Under the pieces are notes generated by a model. That model worked only from the letters and a program-made list of their open reading frames with translations, did not search any database and was not told the origin of the DNA. From Onthophagus taurus (lineage: Eukaryota > Arthropoda > Insecta > Coleoptera > Scarabaeidae), in contig NC_091976.1 in assembly GCF_036711975.1 (NCBI RefSeq), positions 30,380,001 to 30,444,000 on the forward strand: a DNA stretch of 64,000 bases, in the 5' to 3' direction. The position numbers were made by a program, and so were the translations under genes. This document shows positions 55,801 through 64,000 of the stretch, piece after piece; position 1 is the stretch's first letter, and every line of letters starts with the position of its first letter.

Positions 55801-56600
55801 CTAATTGTAATATGCACTTAAAGCCACATGCACACTTACCAACCGCGAAATAGTCCATAGTGCGTAACACGATTTATTTATCTTCATGGTAAGATGGTTA
55901 ATATATTGTTTCCATGAAAGCTGATGAACAAGCTCTTCCTTGCAGGTAAGTTTTGTACCATTGAACATTAGATCTAATACTGCAGTGGAGTGATCAACAA
56001 AAAGGATTAGTATCACTTCTAGAAGATCATTGATGTATAGGATAAAGAGGAAAGGCCCCAATATTGATCCTTGTGGTACTTCGCAGAACCGTTATCTAGT
56101 CTGAAATAACTTCAGCACCAGTTTGATCATACGAGACCACCCGCTGTTCTCTTTCTGACAAGTGAGATCTGAATCAGTCCAGCTTCCAACTTCATCAATA
56201 AGATATCATAGTGGACACTGTCAAATGCTTTAGTAAGGTCCATCAACTGATAAGATCGTTGTTATTAATTATTCGTTCTAATAACTGGAAAATTGTTCTG
56301 GTTACAAGATCTGCCTTTTTTATATCCGTTTTGAGACTGGTTAAGTATTTGGTTCTTGGATCCTCAGAAACTTTTGCAATGTTAGGAATTAGTGCAATTG
56401 GCCGCTAATCTGACTTATTTCCTTTCTTATAAATCGGTCTTACTATAGTTTTTTTCAGATTCATCGGAAATACTGCTGAATTGAAAGAGCAGTTTATGAC
56501 CCTGCTCAAGGTTTCTGCAATTTCAACGCATTTTTTTAGAACAGAGATTGGAATTTCATCATAACCGTATGTGTGTTATTCAACGACATAATAATAGATT
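55801..56600 (-). pseudogene. LINE reverse-transcriptase remnant (jockey/CR1-like)
   Basis: On the minus strand, from 56470 downward, the frames give FPMNLKKTIVRPIYKKGNKS then RPIALIPNIAKVSE (the RT motif before the fingers), a LIS/LLKHLTVS region, and from 56061 the GPFLFILYINDLLEV motif followed by SWKQYINHLTMKINKSCYAL. Order and spacing fit RT domains 1-5 of a jockey/CR1-type element. The YADD motif is degraded (LFVDHST). Multiple stops are present; it is inactive. Confidence 0.75.
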
Positions 56601-56609
56601 TTACTTTTA

Positions 56610-57970
56610 TGGGATCGGTTAAGTAGAGTCCAAATGATTCAGTATAATTCAGTTTATCTTTTTAAAATCGGCTTTGTCATAAAAAGTTATAACATACCAA
56701 CTAGAAAAGGTTTCTTTCAAAGTTATCAAGTTGCGTTTTGGGGATTTCGATCTCCTCTGAAAGCAGTTCTCAGAGCCTCGAAACCACAACATGTTTATAA
56801 CAAGGTGATCGTTTGTTCTTACTTTGTTTAGACTTCATGGAGTGAACTGATTTCAGCAATGCTAGAACGATGAGCTTTGAGTTTGCTGAATTCTTTGTTA
56901 TTCAGAGTATCAAGTTTGGTGTCAGAGTTCTTTATTATCCAAGTACCATAAGTTGGTGTTGTAAGCTATGCAAAAAAAGCTTTAGTGCGTCACCCTGTAG
57001 ATATATATATGCGTTATGAACTGAGTTGATTGGTCTTGATAAGAAGAGTGTTATGATTTCTCTCTTCCGTTTGTCCGTATCACTATATATAGAAAGAAAG
57101 TTGATAAACACATTGATAATTATCCCCTAAATATAAAGTATCAAATTCCAAAAGATCATATGATTCCATCACGTGACAAAACGGAACAATTTGTCCTTTC
57201 TATAAATAGATAGAATCAGATCGGAAACAACTAGAGAGACAACGCAAACAAGTGTCTAAAGTTACAAAGGATTTTATCCACTCGATCCCGGTTTGTTCGG
57301 GGCGGATTTATTGACGCCATGTTATTAACAATAGTTCATCAGATATGATAGGAACGGGTGGACGTCGTTGTGACACGTGTCGCGGGCGTTGAAGACACGT
57401 GCGAGGCTTGATGTCTAAGCGACTGCTTAATCACATTCGGTGGCATTGAAGAGCGAGGATATGATCGAACGGTTTGCTGTACCATTCGCTTCACGATTCA
57501 ATCGTCAAATTGGCACCGACGACGCCGTCCGAAAAACAACCGGTCAAAAGCGCGACGTCCGTCAGCGTTAATTCTGATCTGTTTGGCCGCGATTATGAAT
57601 TGTGCATCGTTGTCAAAGCGTGGCCAGGGTTGGTGGTGTTGACGAAACGACGGACGCAACACGACGCGACGAGAGCGCAACGGGTGTAAACAGTAACAGG
57701 AAGAGCAACAGCAATATAGTAACAGGCGGAGCGTTCCAAAACAGCGAGGCTTATTAAAAGCGGTATGTCGCGCCCGGTTACCCTCAAACTCGTTCGTCTG
57801 TTTATCGTCGACCCGTTTATTCGATTAAGGGGCGCGTCCGTTCCGAATTAACACGACGAAATAATTAACCCGTAAATGAGGACCCAACTTTCAGTCAACC
57901 GTTAAATATTTGCTACTCTGATGAACTACTTTTTTTTTTAATTTATCATTAGTAAAAAGTTGTTTTTCGA
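56610..57970. other. Intergenic region with clustered CACGTG sites
   Basis: 56610-57250 has no recognised gene. 57250-57870 is GC-richer and unique; CACGTG occurs at 57170-57175, 57374-57379 and 57396-57401. Antisense frame pairs (57474-57689 and others) are without domain. Confidence 0.45.
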
Positions 57971-57975
57971 TATTT

Positions 57976-58083
57976 ACACTACGTTAATCAATTATCGTAG
58001 AATATGCAACCAATATCACAGTATTCGTATTGCAATACGCAAATCGCGATATTGGTTGCATACTTGGAATGATGACGTCGGGT
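57976..58083. mobile_element. 144-bp palindromic MITE, truncated copy
   Basis: The left end (TA then CACTACGTTAATCAATTATC), the atgcaaccaatat arms and the right GATGACGTCGGGT block match copies at 5512 and 34616; parts of both outer arms are lost. Confidence 0.8.
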
Positions 58084-58089
58084 TGGGAT

Positions 58090-58800
58090 ACGATTCGTAA
58101 ATACAAAGCTCTCACGTCTTCGTCTTTGTTTGTATCCAAAAATTTTGTCGTGTTCTTGTTTCTGTTTTGAAGTCTGCGCAAGTGGCAATTTGTACTAATA
58201 CGGTACAGGAAGGAACAGGGTAGAAATGAGGCTCGAGTTTGCAAGAGGGCAAGATTCCGAGGAGACAAATATCCCCCCGAAATAAGAACAAGGAAGAGAC
58301 TGATTGTCCTCATTGCCGTGGGACAGGAGTCCATCTCCTCCTTCTCGGATTGCGAGACTTCCCGGACGAAATTTCATTCCACCCCAATCTCAATATCTCC
58401 CAGGATTTATTTCAACTTATCAAATATTAATAGTAATCATAAAATGATTTATTATTTTTTTTTTAATGAAGCGATGGTGATATTAAATAAATTGAAATAA
58501 ATTTTTAATGAGTTTGAGAAGTTTGAAGAGTTCTTAAGGTTTGGGATTTTGATTGAAAACCTTGGTGGAGGAAAGTTTCGTCCTTTCCTGATCACCCCGT
58601 ACCCAGGTCTTGATCTTGGCTCGCGGCAATTTGTCCAAGGAGCGGAAGCTCCACCTCTAAGATTCATCCACCAGTTCCCTCGGGATCATCCTAACTATGG
58701 CCGCTCTATAATAAACATTTATCACACTGTTTACTTTGCACATCTTCTATATTCCACATTGACAGAAATAAAAAAAAAACTAAATATTTCTGAATCATTT
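58090..58800. other. Unassigned GC-moderate segment
   Basis: Frames on both strands (58239-58430, 58549-58872 plus; 58667-58452 minus) show no conserved domain and no partner exon. The segment 58200-58400 and 58550-58690 is compositionally unlike its A+T-rich surroundings and may be old transposon material. Confidence 0.35.
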
Positions 58801-58805
58801 AATTT

Positions 58806-59610
58806 TCATCCTTTCTTTTTACGTATAACATTTTTTCGAGAATGTATTTTCCCGGTTCTATTTATTGAGTAATTTATTTCAGATTTATTTCTTGATTTTT
58901 TATTCGATATCATTCGATTATCATTCTTCTTAATTTTATGTGAATCCCCGCGCATGTACGTTGTATTTGTGTTAATCGAAAGTTCACTCGAAATCATTTG
59001 CCTCGGGCTTAAAATCGTTTTAATACTGATTTCGCTTCTTGTTTCATCATCAGGGATCGATTCATTCTTTTTATCATCTTTTAATTTCGGTATAAAATAA
59101 GAATTCAAACTGTACGTACTTAAATTGTTATCATAACGTTTTTTAGGTCGTTTATACTCTTCACTATGATGTTGATGATGATGATGATGGCGACGTGGTG
59201 GTGCTAATTTTTCATCTTCGCATAAAGATGAAGTGTACGATAAAGCTGAACGTTTTGATAATCTGTTTTTGGGAAAATTTTTTGAACTAATTTTTCGTTT
59301 TTGTGCTTTTTGATGAATTTTAATTGATTTGCACGTCGTTCCTCTTCCCGCATTTCCAATTAGGCAGCGTACTAAAGATATTATGATGTAAACATAAACG
59401 ACTGGTCTTAAATTTGGATAGATATGAAGTAAATTTCCTGCTCTGCAAGCTACTTCAAGATGTGGCTATAACAAATTTTTAATATACAAGTCGTTTTAAA
59501 TCATTTGGATAATTAATAATAAGGGATACCTGTGGAGCTCGAAATCGATCGATAAATCTTCTTAAAATTACCGTAAATAGAGCCAACGGAACGTTAACGG
59601 TACTTGACAT
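58806..59610 (-). CDS. Hypothetical two-exon gene, basic low-complexity protein
   Basis: Exon 1 (59610-59530) encodes MSSTVNVPLALFTVILRR to RAPQ and ends CAG|gtatcc. Exon 2 (59465-58806) starts after gttatag and continues in frame to a stop, 246 residues in all. A hydrophobic segment PVVYVYIIISLVRCLI lies at about residues 49-64. It is followed by a very basic region with a His run (RRHHHHHQHH) and many Lys, Arg, Ser and Asn. No known domain is recognised. Support comes from the long open frame, good splice sites and matching phase; there is no homology. It could instead be an exon pair of a larger gene. It is read on the same strand as its neighbour at 61.3-62.9 kb, about 1.7 kb away. Confidence 0.5.
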
Positions 59611-59874
59611 AAACATACTAAAATTTCCGATATGAAGGTGTCGATATATCTAGTGATTTAGTGAAATATTGGATTTTATTTGTGATAAACTAAAGTGATC
59701 TTTTTGATTAAAGTTGATTCAATGACATTTTTTTTGAAGTATTTTCTGATTAAATTAACTTTATTAATTGTTTAATTCAAGGGTATCTATGGAAGTTACT
59801 TATATTTTAAGAGTTATTATTTGGCTTTAATGAAATAAAGAATGAAAGAAAAGTTCTCTATACTATACAAGAAA

Positions 59875-60165
59875 GGCCAAGGTTTATAGAACATAAGGTT
59901 ACCTCATTCCCTATGCCTCTGTAGTATCGATTATTACCCCGCAAATTGACGTCACTGGTTCGATACAGTCAGAATAAAAGATAGCCTATACATGTGCCTA
60001 TACGTGACAACACGATGCGAGGTTTAAATATTTTATATAGACTGTACCACAGTATAGGTGGTGTTGTGTTGTTCATAGAACCAGCTACGTCACTGACCCA
60101 CCTTGCCTCTCAGAGGAGGAGAATCGGTATTGGGTAACCTTATGTTCTATAGACCTTGAAGAAAG
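59875..60165. mobile_element. MITE with terminal repeats of about 30 bp
   Basis: The left end AAGGTTTATAGAACATAAGG followed by TTACC is inverted at the right end as GGTAACCTTATGTTCTATAG followed by ACCTT. The interior (about 230 bases) has no ORF. The unit lies between the hypothetical gene and the tandem repeats at 60.2 kb. Confidence 0.75.
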
Positions 60166-60239
60166 GCTAAAGTTAATTGTTATCGATAAAAAGTTACTTC
60201 TTGTAACAATTTACACCCAAATCGTCAAAAATTGTATAA

Positions 60240-60920
60240 CCTAAAGTTAAACCTTCCTTAATATCTAAAGAAAGTTTCATAACTTAGTTTCTAATCGCTT
60301 TTGAGAGAACATTTCTTATCTTAACCTCACTTTCGATAAACGTCAAATTCAAATCGGAAATTTCGATATATTTTTATTACTAAACTTATTTATTTTCAAA
60401 ACTTAAAATATGTTATAAACAAACCTCAATCCTTCCTTAATATCTTCAAAAAGTTTCATGACTTAGTTTCTAACCGTTTTTGAGAGAACATTTCTTATCT
60501 TAACCTCACTTTCGATAAACGTCAAATCGGAAATTTTGATATATTTTTATTGCTAAAATTGTTTATTTTCAAAACTTAAAACACGTTATAAACAAACCTC
60601 AATCATTCCTTAATATCTTCAAAAAGTTTCTTGACTTAATCTCCAACCGTTTTTAAGAGAACATTTTTTATCTTAACCTCACTTTTAAAAACGTCAAAAA
60701 TTCGAATCCGTAATTTTTAAATATTTTTGTTACAAAAATTGTTTTAAACTTTAAATTTGTTATAATCTAGTTTCAAACAACTAGAAAACGATTCATGTCT
60801 TAATTTGCAATCGTTTCGTAAAGAACACTTTTAACAACATTTCTTATCTTAACCTCACTTTCGATAAACGTCAAATTCATTACGATTTTATAAATCTTTG
60901 ATATCATTAATTTCCAACCT
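60240..60920. repeat. Tandem repeat, period about 176 bp
   Basis: The landmark ttatcttaacctcac recurs at 60316, 60495, 60668 and 60844 (179, 173, 176 bp). Each copy also contains cattccttaatatcttcaaa, gacttagtttctaacc and tttgagagaaca. There are about four decaying copies, non-coding. Confidence 0.85.
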
Positions 60921-60929
60921 TTTTGGAGA

Positions 60930-61340
60930 GAACATTTTAATTATTTATTATTTTTTAATACAAAATTTAATAAAAAAAAATTTTTAAATTAATAGTACTC
61001 TTTAATGCCATCTATGAATGAGCTATTGAAGTTGAGTATAATCGATAAAAAAGGTTGTTTTAAGATTATAAACGTCAAAACATGGATATAAACAAAGCCA
61101 TAACCTCAAAAAGAAAAATATTGAATAACATCTGTTACTTTACCGAATTTTAAGAAATTATGAACTAATTAATTGTTGATTAATAAAGGGTAAGTTTTTT
61201 TTATTTATTAATAACTTAGTAACATTAAAAATTGGAGCTTTATTTCAAAAATTTAACAATCCACAATTTTTTCTAACAATTTATCACAAAAACACAACAA
61301 TAATAGAAAAAAGGCGACATGAAACTTCTCATAGAATTAC
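60930..61340. other. 3' flank of the 61.3-62.9 kb gene
   Basis: A+T-rich, no gene or repeat recognised. On the minus strand AATAAA-type hexamers occur shortly after the stop (about 61300-61200), fitting a short 3' UTR. Confidence 0.4.
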
Positions 61341-61341
61341 C

Positions 61342-62850
61342 TCACCCGTAAAAGTTGTTTTTAAAAATCCCTCTAACAACCTTCATTTGATTCAAACCTG
61401 ATGCAAGAACTAAATGTTCGCCGTGCATTTCACCCAGTTTAAAACTTTTCGCGTTCGTATTCACGCTGTGTTTTAAATTAAATCCAAATTCGCCTTCATG
61501 TTCGTAAATTAAAAGTGATCCAGATCTGGTAAGAACATAAAGAACCAATTCTTTTGACGGTAAAATCGCAAATTCGACTTGTATCGGGGAATTTATATCG
61601 ATTGATTGATAAGAAACAAACATTTCTATATTAGGATGGAACCTAAAATAAAAATTAAAATCAAGATTTTTGATTAATTTTGTTTGTGTTACCATTTGAT
61701 GTGAACCGATCCTGAATAAATAGCATCCTCAATGTGGCTTGATGCGATTGCTAAATAATGAGCTTGTTTATAAGAAATAGATGTAATACTACAAGGGGAA
61801 ACTATATAAATACGTTGAATTGTAACAAAGCGGCTGAAATCTTTATTATATTGAAGTATCGTGACGAAATTATCAGTTCTTTGAGAATTTGATGTTATTA
61901 AAAATGTTTCACCATTCATAATAAGAGAAGAAGCCTTTTCGATTGACTTAAACGTTTGTTTTTGTTGAAATTGATCTTTTTCTTTACAATATAATTCAGA
62001 ATTGTAATGAGACGAAAAAAGGGAACAATAAATATTTTTTTCGGCTATTTTTAAGTTATAAATTGAATTTGTATTTGTTATAATTAATTTTTCAACTATT
62101 TCAAATTCGTTTTCTTCAGTTAATTTACTTATATCAGCTGTAATTAAAAAAAATTAGATTGAAAAACGAAAAATTTTAACTTACCAAATTGATGGTATTG
62201 TGAATATAAATAAGATTGATCCCCAATTAAAATTTTTCCGATAAATATAACATTGTGTTCAAAATCTTTAATTAAAACAAACGTATTTTTTAATGAATCC
62301 CAACCATATAAATAAATATGATTGGTATCTGTTAAGATTAAAAGATTATTAAATAATTCGAAGTGAATAACGTTATTAAATCCTCGAATTAGCTCGTAAT
62401 GATGAAGATATTTTTGTGTACTATCTAAAGAATATTGGAGTTGCCTCGAAATATTAACCAGTTGGTTATAATCGGTATCGAAATTATCAAAGTTAAACGA
62501 TGTTATGTTTGTTAATAAATCCCCAATATTAACTTGATTATATAATTTTTTAATTTCTAAGTTATCGGTGCTTAGTAAAGAGTTAAAAGCGATTTTTGAG
62601 TTAATTTTTGTATTCTCGTTGAGTTGAACCTAAAAGTAAAAAATCAAAAAATTAATTTAAATTGTATTAAAAATGACTTACAATTTCTTTTAAGAACAAC
62701 TCGAAATCAACGCCATTTAGATGTTTTAATTCTAATTCGGTAAAAGTTGCGTTTGATTCTAAAACAATCTTTCCAAGTATTGTTTGGTTTAAATTGTTAA
62801 TAAGAACAGTTTGGTTGTTGAATTTTTTTCCATTAACATTTCCAATAACG
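61342..62850 (-). CDS. Partial gene: secreted repeat protein with propeller-like C-terminus
   Basis: Four exons on the minus strand read in frame: 62850-62682, 62629-62185, 62137-61693 and 61642-61342 (452 residues to the stop), with clean gt-ag junctions and matching phases. The first exon opens in mid-codon after an acceptor, so 5' exons are missing. The N-terminal part has degenerate repeats of about 45 residues ending in an NG/NQ turn (VIGNVNGKKF; LKHLNGVDFELFLKEI; YNQVNIGDLL). The rest alternates beta-strand-like segments (NLLILTDTNHIYLYGW; ELVLYVLTRSGSLLIYEHEG; GEHLVLASGLNQMKVVRG), resembling beta-propeller or EAR/EPTP-type blades. Several N-glycosylation sites (NQT, NAT, NIT, NIS) suggest a secreted protein. 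No confident family name. A relation to large insect eggshell-type proteins such as Nasrat/Polehole/Closca is only a guess. Confidence 0.75.
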
Positions 62851-62859
62851 CTAAAATCA

Positions 62860-63670
62860 AAAAAATTTTAGTTCTAATTTTTGTTAAAGTCTAAAATTTC
62901 TTTTGAAACGAGTTCAAACATAACATATTTACATAACATGTTTTGTTTACAAATGTCAATGAACCTAAGAAAGAATATTGGGTAAGGTTAGTATTAAAAT
63001 TTTCGCGATATCAAGAAATGCTCATATTTCGTTTATTTTTGAAATTAGAGAAATGAGGTTGATATGTTCTCAAGATACTTTTTGAACTAGAATGAAGAAA
63101 ACTACTTGATGATTTTTGAGATACAACACAAAATTGTATTTTTTAAATACAAACTATAGTTGATTATGATGTTACTAAAAAGAGCATATTTTTAGCTGTA
63201 TGATGTTATGGTGTATTTGCGGAAAAGAAGCGTTAATTTTCAATTCCAAAATAGTAGGCGCTAAAGTTCAAAATTTTGATTATAGTAGGCGGGTTCGAGT
63301 AAATACTACCTAATTGCTATATGGTTTTGCACGAATATGACAGAATAAAGTTGGTTTTGTACCAACGAATAAAAACCCTGACTTTGTTCACCAATAAAAA
63401 ATGATTAGTAGATAAAGTTTGTTTATTTAAAACACAAGAAACGTATTAATTAGTGAACAATTAAATATGAACAACAACTTCAGGAACTAAACAGTCACAG
63501 ACTATGTCATGTTCTTCTACTAAACTTACTGGTTGTAAGGTTAGAACAGTTGGGTATCAATGAATGAAATCTTCTGTAGTATTTTCCCAATTTTCCCCAA
63601 ACATAAGATTTAGAAGTTTTTTCATATTAGCATCCTTTTCTTTTGAAATTGGGTGAGATAGAGGAAGGTT
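62860..63670. other. Upstream intronic or intergenic stretch
   Basis: No open exon with a phase-compatible donor for the 62850 acceptor was found here on the minus strand. The single GTAAGT-type donor checked (near 63535) is preceded by an in-frame stop. Any 5' exons are therefore short or lie beyond 64000. Confidence 0.4.
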
Positions 63671-63675
63671 AGGGA

Positions 63676-63999
63676 TCATAAACTGGGTAGCGGAGTTAAA
63701 ATTTGATTGTAAGTGTTGATATTTTGTAGACTAGTGGAGGTGATAATTTGTTGTTTGAAATTTATTTTGTTAATTAATATATCAATGAAGTTATGTGGAA
63801 AATTGTTATTTTGAGCTATTTTTTTAGTAGTATTTATTTCATAAGTTTTTTCTATAGGTATTAAAGGAGTGTTAAGATATCTGTGTATGTATGCTCTAAA
63901 AGCTGAATATTTGTAAGAATTATGATAAAACGAATTATAAGGTATAATAGATAATAGTGTCTGTTTGTGTATGTTTTCTATAAATTTTAAATTGAATAT
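63676..63999 (-). pseudogene. Penelope-like reverse-transcriptase fragment
   Basis: The minus strand from the window edge reads FKIYRKHTQTDTII, then after a short frame-breaking insertion PYNSFYHNSYKYSAFRAYIH, RYLNTPLIPIEK and IAQNNNFPHNFIDILINK before a stop at 63678. The order F-x-x-Y-R-K-x-T-x-T-D-x-x-I ... Y/HKxxAF...HR...PL ... IAxxNGY is that of the region after the RT palm in Penelope-like elements. It is broken by a 7-base frameshift. The GIY-YIG fragments at 38.6-39.2 kb are of the same class. Confidence 0.65.
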
Positions 64000-64000
64000 C

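Overview
The window looks like a piece of an A+T-rich, repeat-laden insect nuclear chromosome, most likely a beetle (order is inferred from gene content and transposon load, not proven). Genes are intron-containing, no operon or bacterial signal is present, and most of the DNA is non-coding repeat. Five protein-coding loci are supported. (1) A Phox2-type paired-class homeobox gene (PHDP in Drosophila) is on the minus strand with four coding exons between 53407 and 19216. Its second intron is about 27.8 kb and splits the homeodomain codons between Q46 and V47. (2) Muscle protein 20 (Mp20, calponin/transgelin family) lies downstream on the same strand (15599-14944) with a clear TATA/Inr promoter. 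(3) An intronless serine-protease homologue on the plus strand (43082-44002) sits inside Phox2 intron 2 and has lost all three catalytic residues. (4) A two-exon minus-strand gene of unknown function lies at 59610-58806. (5) The 3' part of a multi-exon minus-strand gene (62850-61342) encodes a glycosylated, repeat-containing protein that probably continues beyond the window.

Layout. 0-14.8 kb holds a 327-bp satellite, a mariner-like element with a decayed transposase, a 144-bp palindromic MITE, and a large inverted-repeat (foldback-like) structure whose right arm carries about seven copies of a 362-bp satellite. 14.9-15.7 kb is Mp20. 16.4-26.7 kb is dominated by a roughly 20-bp minisatellite (AGCAGTATCTAGTCTTC type) interleaved with R1-clade LINE pieces and the two 3' Phox2 exons; the array flips orientation at 25.7 kb. 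29.2-31.2 kb is a 144-bp-period hairpin satellite. 35-41.7 kb is a nest of transposons: a LINE interrupted by a piggyBac-type TTAA element carrying nine 190-bp repeats and by another insertion, Penelope GIY-YIG fragments, a long-TIR mariner-like element and a second LINE. 43-44.6 kb holds the pseudoprotease and a short duplication of its 3' end. 44-50.4 kb has dispersed copies of the hairpin repeat and Phox2 exon 2. 53.1-53.4 kb is Phox2 exon 1 with a GC-rich 5' flank. 55.6-56.6 kb is LINE debris, 58.8-62.9 kb the two minus-strand genes, and 63.7-64 kb a Penelope-like RT fragment.

The genes do not form a pathway. Phox2 is a neuronal transcription factor, Mp20 a muscle actin-associated protein, and the other three are of unknown role. 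The most notable content is structural: tandem repeats captured in or expanded from transposons, and a probable non-catalytic protease nested in a homeobox-gene intron. Islands of unique, GC-richer sequence inside Phox2 intron 2 are candidate regulatory DNA. All coordinates, translations and repeat periods come from manual reading; no database or alignment search was run.
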